Shown piece after piece: positions 35,254 through 45,264 of a DNA stretch of 64,000 nt. Origin of the DNA: Exophiala sp. HKRS030 (taxonomy: Eukaryota > Ascomycota > Eurotiomycetes > Chaetothyriales > Herpotrichiellaceae); the NCBI GenBank assembly GCA_023897205.1, contig JAHWDD010000004.1, positions 3,472,001 to 3,536,000 on the forward strand. Reading direction: 5' to 3'. A program made the translations under genes and the position numbers. Below the pieces are notes generated by a model. The model was given only the letters and a program-made list of their open reading frames with translations, did no database searches and was not told where the DNA came from. Every line of letters starts with the position of its first letter. The stretch's first letter is position 1.

Positions 35254-35683
35254 GAAAGAAAACGGGCTCAAAAACTGATCCGTCCATGACCTGTGTGCTC
35301 GACGGTGGTGATTGTTGAAACAATGGTGGTATTGCTGTCCCAATGAGAATATACCTATATACGTACTCTGCACGTCACTCAAGAATTCTTCCGTACCGAT
35401 ACCGATCCAAGAAAAAGAAAGAAAAAAGAGACCCTAGGTAGGGTGCGGTATACAAGTATATATACCTAGGTATATACCACCTGACATGATGTATCAGCAA
35501 CCATGTTGTTCCACATCCTTCCTCTTTTTCTTACAAACGAAGAAGGATCGTCAATCTTCAACCTCTCTCGTCCCTCCAAGTCTGCCGTTACCAAACGTTT
35601 TTGCCATTTGTACAGGTGCTTGCTTTGCAAACAACTACTTGTAAAACTCGTGGAATTTGCAATCCTGTGGGGCAGTATCAAAA
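35254..35683. other. Intergenic between convergent transporter genes
   Basis: 430 bases between two converging 3' ends. It contains an 18-bp perfect palindrome, TATATACCTAGGTATATA, at 35459-35476 and an A-rich stretch just before it. It probably holds the polyadenylation signals of both genes. Confidence 0.55.
35459..35476. repeat. 18-bp perfect palindrome between convergent genes
   Basis: TATATACCTAGGTATATA is self-complementary with no loop. It lies about 200 bases from either stop codon. It may reflect AT-rich 3'-end signals or simple chance. Confidence 0.7.
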
Positions 35684-37103
35684 TCAAATTTCCAAAAACC
35701 ACTTTGCGCGCTCATAGACATAAAAGCTCGTGGCACCCAGAGGGATGACCTTGATGTACCCGATGGACAGACCCACGAAGAAGCCCCTCCATCCTCGTTC
35801 GAGGAAGATCCTCCTCGCGGTCTCCAATATGGACAACCTGTGTCCGTCACCCACCGCGCCACCGACCTGCATTCTCCTCCGAATGACCTCCAACGGGTAA
35901 GAGGCCGTCTGGGACACCAGCCCGGCCATGGCGCCCGAGGTCAATTCCGCGGGCGCGGTCAGCTGGCTGCGCTGGTAGGCCCTGGGACGGCCTCCCGAGG
36001 CCCCGTCTGGAGGGACGGGGGCCAACGACGTCGACCGTATCACCGTGTACGGAGCCAAGGTCGGGTGCCGGAACAAGTCGCCAATGGTGTCGTGGGTCAG
36101 GAACGACACGCCCGCATAGGGGAGCATCCCGAGCATCGTCGGGGAGAAGCCACGGTAGAAATTGACCAGTCCAGATTTCGGGGCCGCCCGCTGGGCGAGA
36201 GTGGCCGCGGCCGCGGCGACCGGACCACCACCACCACCACCGTGATGGGGATGTTTGCTGCCGTGTCCTCCGGCCAGCGACTGCGGCTGGGGTGGTTGCT
36301 CGTGGTATATCTGTTGACATATCCGCGACAAGGAGGACCGCGAGTCTCGTTTCGTTTCAAAGGCGAGTCGCACGCGCACGACTTCGAGGGGGTAGGTGAA
36401 GAAGACCGAGGTGATGCCGGCCAGAGACCCCGACAGGAACCGACGGACCGGTGTCTCTTGATTCTTGTTGTGGATGAGAACGGCCCGTATTTGTTCGTAG
36501 GCCAGGAATTTGATACCCGCGTAAGGGAAGATTCGCAACAGAGTGGCCGAGTGACCACGATACAGGCCGCGGAGACCTTCTGAGTGATTGATGTGCCGCA
36601 TCGCTACAAACACACCGGTCCAGCTTCCTGTGTATTTCGCAAATTGTGGGTTCGACGCTTGGAACAAGATCTTGACTCGGTCGAGGGGTCCGACGACAGT
36701 TTTGGCCTTGGAGTGAGGGTTTCGTTAGCCCGCAATTCGCAATTCGCCTTGCGCATTTGCAATGGCATTCGACACGACAGAAAACAAAGACGGGCCGAGG
36801 CTATGATAAAGTTGTACTCACTGCACATCCTGCCAGACCACCTGCGAAACCACTGCGCAAGACATAATCTAAACTCCTCTTGTCCAGGTACTTGGGCTCG
36901 CCGGGAGCGCGACCGTCATCCTTTCGTGTCACCGCCGCGGGTGTGTTTCTTGAGAATGTGTGTGGTGTTGAAGACGTCGACGAAGAGGATGTTTGGGATA
37001 ATGGTGGTTCCTCGAGCAATCTCGAGGGACCTCGGCTTTCCATCTCGGATGGTCGTGTGGGTTGTAATGTCGTTGCTGCATGGCCTGAAGCTAGAAGAGG
37101 CAT
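35684..37103 (-). CDS. Mitochondrial carrier, Leu5/coenzyme A transporter type
   Basis: Exon 1 (37103-36822) and exon 2 (36706-35684) join across a 115-base intron whose acceptor is CCAAG rather than CAG or TAG; the junction restores GLAGCAAKTVVGPLDRVKILFQ. The product is 434 residues. Three carrier repeats are visible with signatures PLDRVK, YPLEVVRVRL and YPLEVIRRRM, each followed by its helix pair (FAGGLAG, RGLYRGHSATLLRIFPYAGIKF; FLSGSLAGITSVFFTYP, NFYRGFSPTMLGMLPYAGVSF; LTSGAMAGLVSQTASYP, FFVGLSIGYIKVIPLGATSF). The pattern FPYAGIKFLAYEQIR and the repeat-2 insert rich in His and Gly match yeast Leu5 and animal SLC25A16/42, which bring CoA into the mitochondrial matrix. The N-terminal ~85 residues are polar and Ser-rich. 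The substrate is inferred from subfamily. Confidence 0.88.
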
Positions 37104-37952
37104 TCACTGGCCGTTTGATTCAAAAGAAGCACATCGTGCGGCGGTACGAAAGAAGAACGAGAGGTGAGGGTGTGTGAGGGTGTGTGAGTCTGTCGCTGTC
37201 CGGGATACTATAGGTGGGATGTTTTGGGTGAGAGAGAGGTCCAAAGGTGAAAAGTTTCTTGGTGACGTGAGGAATGACGGTCGATGGATGTTGGTGGCTG
37301 AGAATCTCGGATAGACAAGACGAGACGAGACCTTACAATGCGAGTCCTAAGTTACAATAACGAGTAACTTGGTTGGTGTGTGTGTGTGTGTGGAGGGATG
37401 GAATGAGATGGACTTTACTCTGTATTGTTAGGCCGGTGTTTAGGTGCTGCTGCCGATGCCGAGGAGGGAGTTTTTGTTGCGCATGAATTTCGGAGCCTAA
37501 AAGCACGCCCGCACTTCTCGGATCCTACACTGTACAATAGTTATCGCTAAGGGTACTGCCTCCCGGTGCTGTAATCCTGGGAAACAATCGGAAGAGAAGA
37601 AGTGCGAGATCGGGGCACTATCTGGGGCATTTCTTCTCCGTGATCACCCCCCTTACACCAATAGCAGGGCATTTAAAGGCAATCTTTTCTCCCATCTCGT
37701 GGGATCTTTGGGGGTTCCCCGGTTATTCACGGTCCATCCAGACGAGGTTGTGTTTTGTTCAGATCCAAATTTGGATGTGTGAGGGTATTCGTGTTTCAAG
37801 ATAAACATTCTAATGTTCATACCGTCCTATGCTATGCTATGCTACGCATATGCTATTGGCTTGTAATGCAATGTTTTATTAAAATACTCCGACTTCAACA
37901 ACGAATGCAACACGGGGTAGTTGTTTTTGTATGCGTACAATCCACCATATCA
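37104..37952. other. Intergenic between the carrier and GPCR genes
   Basis: 850 bases holding the carrier promoter and the GPCR 3' UTR. There is a GT dinucleotide run near 37376-37392 and tandem TATGC copies near 37829-37850. No gene is recognised. Confidence 0.5.
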
Positions 37953-39812
37953 TCAACGATTTGAATCATGACTTTTTACCTTCTGTAGACTTCCTGGTCC
38001 GGCATTGTGACCATTACCCGGTCCTGAACTGATTCGAGGCTCCCGTTCGCTGACGTTCGTCGAGACTCTACTCATGCTTGTCCTCCCAACTCGTCTCGGC
38101 GGGGCGGGAGAGCTCCCAGGTGATACAGGCTCAATTTCTGCAATGGGCGAAGGTACGTCTTCGCTCAGGTGTCTGGAATGAGTAGGAAATCGTCTGCTCA
38201 TATCCACACTTCTCGATCGTCTGCGTGAGGCCAAGTGCGAAAAGGTATCGCTGATTGTACTCGTATGCAGCCACACACTGTCCCTTCGCCGTCGACCTTC
38301 TGCCTCCCACCAATGCACAACCCGCTTTGGCTGGGACTGCTCATGTGCTTCCTGTTGTGAGGTATTTGGTGGACTTTGCTTTCGGTGTGTTCGTCGGAAA
38401 ATCGCTCGACTGCGACGGTGCACGGCAGGAAGCGAAAACCTCGAGTTGGAGGCAATCCTTCTCCAAGGCTTCTCGGTCCAAGAGAAAAGAATGCAGTCGG
38501 CTCCGGCTTGGAGCGACAACATGATGACCGACAATATGTTGATCCAGTAAACCGGGTGTTTGACATAGTACTCGTTGTACAATCGGACTTGGAACACAAA
38601 CGGAAATGTCCATACTATGATGTAGACCAGAGGGTACACAAACATGGATCGTAACTGTTTGCGAATCGCCATCCGGGTCCGTCTTAACGGGTCCAATCGT
38701 TCGCTCGAAACTTTCTCTCGTGTGTTCGGTGCAACGTCCGGTCGTGATACGGGGTCTCTGTGTGGGCTTGCACTCCCGACATCTTGAGATGCCTTTCGCG
38801 ATGGTCTCCCAGAAGGGGCTGCAAACGCCATGTTTGTGTCATCGGACCACGTACTTCCCCACGGGCCCGTCGAAGCAGCCCCGTCATCAGGGAGGTTCAG
38901 CAGTGGTTTGGAGGTGATGAAATTCATGTGGTCCCATGGTTGTAGTTGCTCAGAGGATGGCACCAGCTGTTCAACCGGAGGCGTGGGCTGCTGTGACATC
39001 CTCCTGGACCAGGTTTTTGATGCCATTCCATCATGTCCATTCTGCTCAATGTCGGCGCTACGGAGAGGTACCGACAATTGTCTCGAATTTACCGGTGACT
39101 CGCTCAGAGACTCTGACTTACCGAGTTTGTCAAACCCGCGAAACTTCAGATGCACATAGATATATATCCACAAATACATGGAGATGATGAAGGCAATAAT
39201 GATGTACCTTGGGACCCAGGAAAGTGCTAGTCTATACCATATCGGACGTTTGGGTAGTGAACAGAAGACGCCTGAAGTAGTGAAAGGTTTGGGGTTTCGA
39301 ATGAACGCAAGGCATGAGGCGAGAAGTGGCGGTAAGAGCCAAACAGGCCAGACCCAGTGACGGTAGGGGTACAGTCCTCCTTCTCCAACGGCATGGTTTG
39401 GTCGCAAGATGTATAACACAGAATGCAAGGCAATGAGGAAGATCGCCATGTCGGCAGCCTCGACGCCGAATGTGAGGAAGAACCCGGTTGCCTGACAGAA
39501 TTTGGAGCTGCTCGAGATGTTCCCCTTCGCGAAGAGGACGATGGGAAAAGTAAAGTACCACACAGCCTTGAATGAGTCGCTTATGATCAGGTTCATAACT
39601 AGGATGTGACGGAAACTTCTGCGCATAATGAGAAACCACCGCAGAGTGACCAAGGCGGCTAGCAAACTGAAGCTGGAGCAGCATACTGCAGCGATGTGGA
39701 TGGCATGGTTCTGACTCGGTTTCAGAGCGCCTCCGGCTCCGTTGCCGTCACCCGTATAGTCGACGGGTGCATCCCTTGCATTGAGTAGGGCGTCTGACAA
39801 CGCCTCCAACAT
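37953..39812 (-). CDS. G-protein-coupled receptor, Git3/Gpr1 family
   Basis: An intronless 619-residue seven-helix receptor. The first two helices are at ~38-60 and ~67-92 (HIAAVCCSSFSLLAALVTLRWF, HILVMNLIISDSFKAVWYF), followed by TM3 around FFLTFGVEAADMAIFLIALHSVLYI, TM4, and TM5 YIIIAFIISMYLWIYIYVHLKF. A long cytosolic loop (~230-370), Ser- and Pro-rich, precedes RRTRMAIRKQLRSMFVYPLVYIIVWTFPFVFQ (TM6) and WINILSVIMLSLQAGADCILFSWTEKPW (TM7). The pattern matches the glucose-sensing Git3 domain pair (N- and C-terminal halves) of Gpr1, Git3 and Aspergillus GprC/GprD-type receptors, which signal through a G-alpha protein to cAMP/PKA. The C-terminal tail of ~160 residues is Ser- and Arg-rich. The ligand cannot be read from sequence. 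Confidence 0.9.
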   Translation of the reverse strand: MLEALSDALLNARDAPVDYTGDGNGAGGALKPSQNHAIHIAAVCCSSFSLLAALVTLRWFLIMRRSFRHILVMNLIISDSFKAVWYFTFPIVLFAKGNISSSSKFCQATGFFLTFGVEAADMAIFLIALHSVLYILRPNHAVGEGGLYPYRHWVWPVWLLPPLLASCLAFIRNPKPFTTSGVFCSLPKRPIWYRLALSWVPRYIIIAFIISMYLWIYIYVHLKFRGFDKLGKSESLSESPVNSRQLSVPLRSADIEQNGHDGMASKTWSRRMSQQPTPPVEQLVPSSEQLQPWDHMNFITSKPLLNLPDDGAASTGPWGSTWSDDTNMAFAAPSGRPSRKASQDVGSASPHRDPVSRPDVAPNTREKVSSERLDPLRRTRMAIRKQLRSMFVYPLVYIIVWTFPFVFQVRLYNEYYVKHPVYWINILSVIMLSLQAGADCILFSWTEKPWRRIASNSRFSLPAVHRRSRAIFRRTHRKQSPPNTSQQEAHEQSQPKRVVHWWEAEGRRRRDSVWLHTSTISDTFSHLASRRRSRSVDMSRRFPTHSRHLSEDVPSPIAEIEPVSPGSSPAPPRRVGRTSMSRVSTNVSEREPRISSGPGNGHNAGPGSLQKVKSHDSNR

Positions 39813-40823
39813 GTCGCTGGGCGTCAGGAAGAATAAGGTGTGTCAATGGTGACCTATTGAGATGGCGACCCGCGATACCAGACGCGACATTGTGAACAGA
39901 TCGAAGCTGTAGCTTTCGTTATTCTAATTGCAACTGTCGAGGCAAAGGTCCATAATTTGTTTGGAAATATGTGTTATTGATATGCCCTTTGGTTTGCGAA
40001 ACGCGAAGCACCTGATGTACACAGGAAGGGCCTGAATTACGAGCCAAGTCACAAGTGAAGGGAAAAAGGACAGGGATGGAGAATGAAAAAGGTCAATATC
40101 AACATCGTGCCGTTAGTGAAATGCACATTCAATTCAAAGTATGTTGTAGCATTTACCGAAGGGGGCGTGCGCCATTCAGTAAGAGGCTGGGCAATGCTCG
40201 CTCGTAGGAAGGCGGGCAGACAGCCGCAAAGTAGAAAACCTGTTATTCGAACGAGCAAAGGCCATCGTTTGCATTGGCGCCGAGATCCTCTCAAGGTCTG
40301 TGCAAATGGTCCAAGCATGAGGCGCGTTGGTTTACTGTAGATTCATCGAAGTGGGTGAAGGGACATGGACGAAAAGGATCTTAAAAGTGAAAAGGGAAAA
40401 GGGAAAAGTGGATTGAGACTGCACTAACCTAAATCGGGTTCCGTGATCGGTCTAAACCAAACCCGGTTAGTTGATCTGATCTATTGTCCTCATCGACAAG
40501 AAAAAGTCTTTGGGAACAATATTGATCTGTGCCAGATGGTTACCGCCGCTCCTCGTATCTCTCTCATACAATACTCTTCTTCCTAATGCTTAGATCCGAT
40601 CCTCTTTTTCTCTTTCGGTCTTTCCACTTTTTCTCTCGCTAGCACGAGTATTGTATTGTACAGGGAAGGCCATCAAAGATCACAGATCTTTAGATCGGAT
40701 ATCCTAGATCCCACGCTACCGCCTAGTTACACTGGCCCTTGCGTTTCGTGGTCCAGATCCCTGACATACCGCAATATGACTTGGATCATATTAGCATGAG
40801 GTGCGAATGCCTGCTTAACGCCG
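39813..40823. other. Divergent intergenic region, GPCR / METTL4-like gene
   Basis: A 1-kb divergent promoter region. It contains a purine run (GAAAAGGGAAAAGGGAAAAG near 40388-40411) and several AGATC-rich patches near 40590-40720. No gene is recognised. Confidence 0.5.
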
Positions 40824-42002
40824 ATGTCAACACGTCCAATTCTTTACAGCAGTGAAGCTGGAAGCACTTTCCTGATCGATATACCGTCATCCATCCAACA
40901 TGGCCAGTGTTCATCATTTTCACCGAGAAGCCGTCCTCCTCTCCAAAGCCCATATCCCAACACTGAGCCCAAAGGATCTAAACGCGTCGCTGCTTTGAAC
41001 GCAGTACCTGTTCACGAGCAAAAGTACCATGCCTCAATCCAAGAACAGATATCTTCCGCTCTAAATGAGATTGATGAACACGTCTCGAACGATGGTCTAT
41101 CTTGGTACCGACACCGAGGGTCCATGTCAACTCCGCCAGACCGGGAATATCCCGGGCAAGCCACCTTGTCCTTAGCAGAACCTACCTGTTTGATAGCGGT
41201 GAGCACAGACCCTATAGTTCCTATCATTTTGTCGAGCACGGAACAGCGCAGCAAGTTTGCTTCCCTCGACGCGTTGCGCCGTGTGGTTGTCCACAATCCT
41301 GGCGATGACGCTTCGGTTGTGGAAACAATAGACAACGGAGACTATCTCATCCCGCCTCGATCTACATTCATCTATTCAACCTTGCAGCTGGGACAGCAGG
41401 CCTGGTCGGATTGGCAGCATCTGGCGTCCTCGAATTATAGGTTCGATCTGATTCTCATGGATCCGCCGTGGACTAATAGATCGGTCCGGCATGCTGGCCA
41501 CTATAGAACTGCTGAAGACCAGAGTAGTGATCCATTTGAACAGGCCATCCAAATCGTAGAGACCAGTCTCTCCCCGCAAGGACTCGTCGCCATCTGGATC
41601 ACGAACAAAGCCTCCATCCGCGCTAATGTGGTCCAGACCTTCGGGTCGATGGGGTTTTATCTGGTGGAGGAATGGATATGGATCAAAGTCACGACACATG
41701 GTCAGCCCGTCACCCCCTTGGACGGACTATGGAGAAGACCGTATGAGATCCTCTTGTTGTTTCAAAAGCGGCAGGCGGGTGTGGACGTGAAGACTCGTCG
41801 TCGCATTATTGCTGCGGTCCCTGATCTCCATTCGAGGAAACCTTGTCTGAAAGTGTTGCTTGAAGAACTTTTACCCCGACAACCACAGGTTCTTGAACTG
41901 TTTGCCAGGAATTTAACGGCTGGTTGGTATTCATGGGGCGATGAAGTCCTCAAATTCCAGCATGAGATGCATTGGATCAGATCAGAGGAGTGTAAAACAT
42001 GA
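40824..42002 (+). CDS. MT-A70 family adenine methyltransferase, METTL4-like
   Basis: An intronless 392-residue protein starting MSTRPILYSSEAGSTFLIDIPSS. The catalytic DPPW tetrad is at 213-216 in FDLILMDPPWTNRSVRHAGHY, followed by SLSPQGLVAIWITNKASIR and the family blocks GFYLVEEWIWIKVTTHGQPVTPLDGLWRRPYEILLLFQ and KPCLKVLLEELLPRQPQVLELFARNLTAGWYSWGDEVLKFQ. These include the RNL/TAGWYSWG region that marks the METTL4 branch of the MT-A70 family rather than the METTL3 (Ime4) or METTL14 branches. Known METTL4 proteins methylate the N6 position of 2'-O-methyladenosine in U2 snRNA, and DNA in some reports. Which substrate applies here is unknown. SAM-binding and catalytic residues look intact, so it should be active. 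Confidence 0.9.
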   Translation: MSTRPILYSSEAGSTFLIDIPSSIQHGQCSSFSPRSRPPLQSPYPNTEPKGSKRVAALNAVPVHEQKYHASIQEQISSALNEIDEHVSNDGLSWYRHRGSMSTPPDREYPGQATLSLAEPTCLIAVSTDPIVPIILSSTEQRSKFASLDALRRVVVHNPGDDASVVETIDNGDYLIPPRSTFIYSTLQLGQQAWSDWQHLASSNYRFDLILMDPPWTNRSVRHAGHYRTAEDQSSDPFEQAIQIVETSLSPQGLVAIWITNKASIRANVVQTFGSMGFYLVEEWIWIKVTTHGQPVTPLDGLWRRPYEILLLFQKRQAGVDVKTRRRIIAAVPDLHSRKPCLKVLLEELLPRQPQVLELFARNLTAGWYSWGDEVLKFQHEMHWIRSEECKT

Positions 42003-42383
42003 ACCATAGACTTCCACCCCCCGTATCGCCAGTACTGAGATGGTGTCGATGTTGAGTGTGCCTCGTGTATCTGGATCAATGTTATCATCACCTTTGATGT
42101 CTACCTTGATTCACATCCCTGGATGAGTTATTACTGTACGAGGAGAATGGCAGCCACCCGCCTGTGGCACTCAAAGCCACCACCGCCACTATTTGATTTA
42201 GAGAGACGGAGCCATAGTTGGCAGGTAAACCGACCCTTGACTCCGACCATTGACGCAATTACTCTGCAGCCTCGTCCCGCTCACCACGAGGCTCGATATT
42301 TACAAATCCCTCCCCTACTCATTGTCGCACTCTTTCTCACGATCTCGTACCACACTCACAGTCCCACGACCAATCTTTACAGC
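42003..42383. other. Short intergenic region upstream of the UCH gene
   Basis: 380 bases in tandem orientation with the end of one transcript and the promoter of the next. A frame of 129 codons from 42123 is open but overlaps the UCH start and has no recognisable product. Confidence 0.5.
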
Positions 42384-43239
42384 ATGGCCGACGTCGACGT
42401 CCCCGCCGGTCGCAAGGCATTTGTGCCTCTAGGTACGGCCCGTTTCCCCCGGGGGTTACATCCACGCGCCTCGTCAACTTTGGCCTGCGACCACGGAGTG
42501 TATCATGACTGACATTCTCGGTCCGCTTTGAACAGAAAACAACCCCGAAGTGATGACCCACCTCGTACGACAACTCGGCCTGTCCCCCGCCCTCGAGTTC
42601 CACGACGTCTACTCCCTGACCGAGCCCGGCCTTCTGGCCTTCCTGCCCCGGCCCGCCGTGGCCCTGTTGCTCGTTTTCCCCGTGACGTCCAATTACGAAA
42701 AGTTTCGAGCGGCCGAAGACTCCTCCAGACCCGAATACGCCGGCTCGGGGCCGGAAGAGGAGGTGGTCTGGTTCAAACAGACGATCCGTAACGCTTGTGG
42801 GTTGATCGGGCTCTTGCACGCCGTCACCAACGGCGCGGCCCGTGACCAGATCGCCCCCGGGAGTGACCTGGACACACTCCTCCGACAGGCCATCCCCCTC
42901 TCGCCCGTCGACCGAGCGGACCTGCTGTACAACAGCAAGGCACTGGAGAGCGCTCACGCCTCGGCCGCCGCAAAGGGGGACACGTCCGCCCCGGACGCCG
43001 AGGAGAACGTGGACCTCCACTTCGTCGCGTTCGTCAAGGACGAAAAGACCGGGGAGTTGTGGGAACTCGACGGGAGGAGAAAGGGTCCCATCAAGCGAGG
43101 TCGCCTGGACCCCCAAGACGACGTGCTCAGCGAAAGGGGCCAGGAGCTGGGAGTGCAGGCCTTCTTGAAACGAGAGGAACAAGCCGGGGGTGGAGAGATG
43201 CGCTTCAGCGTCGTCATGTTGGGTCCGAGTTTTGCATGA
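42384..43239 (+). CDS. Ubiquitin carboxyl-terminal hydrolase (UCH, Yuh1-like)
   Basis: A C12-family cysteine peptidase that removes small adducts from the C-terminus of ubiquitin. Exon 1 (42384-42432) and exon 2 (42536-43239) join across a 103-base intron to give 250 residues: MADVDVPAGRKAFVPLENNPEVM. The active-site set is complete: oxyanion Gln98 and catalytic Cys104 in WFKQTIRNACGLIGLLHAV, His178 in LHFVAF and Asp195 in LWELDG. The crossover loop (~residues 150-172, KALESAHASAAAKGDTSAPD) limits substrate size as in UCH-L1, UCH-L3 and Yuh1. The length and absence of a C-terminal extension exclude the UCH37/BAP1 branch. The coding sequence is strikingly GC-rich compared with its flanks. Confidence 0.95.
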
Positions 43240-43502
43240 AACAGCATTAAAAAAGAACCGGAAAAACCTACAGTCGATACAGAACTATGAAGGAATGGGT
43301 TACAGAGGAATATTTGCATTGCACGGCCCAAAAGATGGCTGGCCGTCCAGACATAGCACCAAAAAGTCACGAATTGATGCGATTTATGAATTAAGAAAAT
43401 AAAAACACGAAGAGGGAAGGCTTTCTCAAGATCAGGACAACGCTGTATTGTACAAAAACTATCAAAATAGTACGAATGGGCCGTTGGTCGTGGACCATCT
43501 TA

Positions 43503-44654
43503 TTAGCTGGCACCTATCGAACCCATGGGTTTCGATTGATCTGTCCCTTCACGCTCTTCAGGTTGTTCAATTTCCTTCTCCATCTTACTGGGTACATCCT
43601 CGTCATTCTTGGGATTGTGCTGTGGCTTGTCCTGCTTCGTGGCTTCTTCGTGCACTTCCTTATCCCGTGCGTCATCAGCTTCCTCCTCTTGCTCTCTCTG
43701 AATCTCCTCGACCGCGGCATTGGCTCGGTTGGCCTTTCTTGCTCGGCGGGTATTTCGAACATCCCAAAGACCTTCCAGGTCCATCTCTAGTCTCTTCTGC
43801 TCGGTGAACATTTGTACCACGATCCGGGGCGAGTTGATTCGACTACCGAACCCGACGTAATCGTCCGGCGGGTTGATATATTCGTCCTCTTCGCCCTCGG
43901 CAAACTCGTCCGGCAAGGGTTTGGAGTCGGCTACCGAGCTCTCCGTGACGGTCTGCTCCTCTGGGAGAACAGCCTCGTCTACGGGACCCATGTTCACACA
44001 GATCCATCCTGTGGTGATGCCGTCGTCGCTGTCGCGCGTGGCCATTGTGTTGCCCACGCTCTGGGCAAGTTTCATCCTGCGCGCCTTTCTGCGCAGCTTC
44101 AGTTTGAGCTCATTGCGGCCCAGAAGTCCGTCGGCAAACGGGCGCAGTTTGTACTCTTTTCGAGCCCAGCGGCAGAAACGGTCTGCGGAAACATTGAGAT
44201 GCTTGACGCTGCGAGCGGTGCCGATCACCATGATTAGATTGGCGCCCAGCGCGGGCGGAGGATCAATGTGTCGCAGGTCTAACAGGGTGAGATTATCGAG
44301 GCCGATCTGGGTGGATAGATGGTCGAGAACAGACGAGAGGATCTGTGGTGGATTATCTGGGAGAGGTGGGATCTCTTGAAGCGCAAGCAGAGGAGATGTA
44401 GGCACCGGAGGCTCTGGGTCTTCGACTTCTAGATACCATGGTACATATTCGGACTGGGTTGAATTCGATGAAGGTTCAAGAGACTGGCGGAGAGGGGAGA
44501 TGTGGCTAAATGTTCTGGAATGAATATAGAGAGGTCGGGATAGTGGTGCGAGAGTGTTGCGGGCTGGGAGGTTTATGCCGGCGAGCGAGGTGAATGCTTC
44601 GAGGACAGACCGGCGGCAAGATGTGCAGCGTGAGAGAGAGAGGGTGCGGTGCAT
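43503..44654 (-). CDS. ATP25 N-half-like mitochondrial protein with RsfS domain
   Basis: An intronless 383-residue protein. The N-terminus MHRTLSLSRCTSCRRSVLEAF is rich in Arg and Ser without acids, as expected of a mitochondrial presequence. Residues ~115-210 match the RsfS/Iojap fold (ILSSVLDHLSTQIGLDNLTLLDLRHIDPPPALGANLIMVIGTARSVKHLNVSADRFCRWARKEYKL). This corresponds to the N-terminal part of fungal Atp25, where the RsfS part stays with the mitochondrial large ribosomal subunit. Next comes GWICVNMGPVDEAVLP and a Glu-rich helical tail (~320-383). The usual C-terminal M-domain of Atp25, which stabilises the ATP9 (OLI1) mRNA, is absent: the frame ends with a proper stop after GSIGAS. Atp25 of yeast is about 610 residues, so this is a short form. 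Confidence 0.78.
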   Translation of the reverse strand: MHRTLSLSRCTSCRRSVLEAFTSLAGINLPARNTLAPLSRPLYIHSRTFSHISPLRQSLEPSSNSTQSEYVPWYLEVEDPEPPVPTSPLLALQEIPPLPDNPPQILSSVLDHLSTQIGLDNLTLLDLRHIDPPPALGANLIMVIGTARSVKHLNVSADRFCRWARKEYKLRPFADGLLGRNELKLKLRRKARRMKLAQSVGNTMATRDSDDGITTGWICVNMGPVDEAVLPEEQTVTESSVADSKPLPDEFAEGEEDEYINPPDDYVGFGSRINSPRIVVQMFTEQKRLEMDLEGLWDVRNTRRARKANRANAAVEEIQREQEEEADDARDKEVHEEATKQDKPQHNPKNDEDVPSKMEKEIEQPEEREGTDQSKPMGSIGAS

Positions 44655-45264
44655 CCTGTGTGCAGGAAAGTCCTGTAAATAGGACTTATGCAGGGGAAAC
44701 GTTGTCTAAGGTAGTGTCTGGACGAAGGAGGGTGAGAATTGTATGCAGCAGACGTACGGAGTATGATCATGAATGCTGGAATCGAGTCCATAATGCTTTC
44801 TGGAGAAAAAAGTTCCCAATGCGGGAAAGATGTGCCAAGACATTATACCGCTGCTTTAAAGGCGGCTGAATCTGTAGGCTGAAACTCATTTCATCACCCG
44901 CCATCTTCTTCCACTTCATGCATCACATTGCAAGGAAACAGACAAGAAAAAATCAAAGTGAATTATTCCCTCTGCTTCAGCAGTCTCTCATTATGATACT
45001 GCATCAAATATTGCCATGAATCTCGCTTCACCTTTGAATTAGTTCGGGCGACGTCACATGCCAGTACATCGTTCATCAAGTCACATGCCCGCTGTCAACC
45101 TCACCGAGTATTTATCCAAAGCCTTTTAAGACGTGAAAGATTTCTTCCCTCTGCTTTCAGTATTGAATCTACTTCACGACTTGTCTTTGGTATAACAGTA
45201 CTCGATACTCTTGCACCTTTCGCGGCGCTATTTTTTTCCATCATTGATACCCTCTCCGCGTAAC
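44655..45264. other. Divergent intergenic region
   Basis: 610 bases between two divergent genes; one GTACGGAGTA copy at 44754-44763. The 45030-45260 part is CT-rich and is likely the leader of the downstream gene. No gene is recognised. Confidence 0.5.

Noticed and set aside
35657..36583. 308-codon plus-strand frame
   Set aside because: Antisense to the mitochondrial carrier, Arg/Gly-rich shadow of a GC-rich exon.
42337..43182. 281-codon minus-strand frame
   Set aside because: Antisense to the ubiquitin hydrolase, whose active site is complete on the plus strand.
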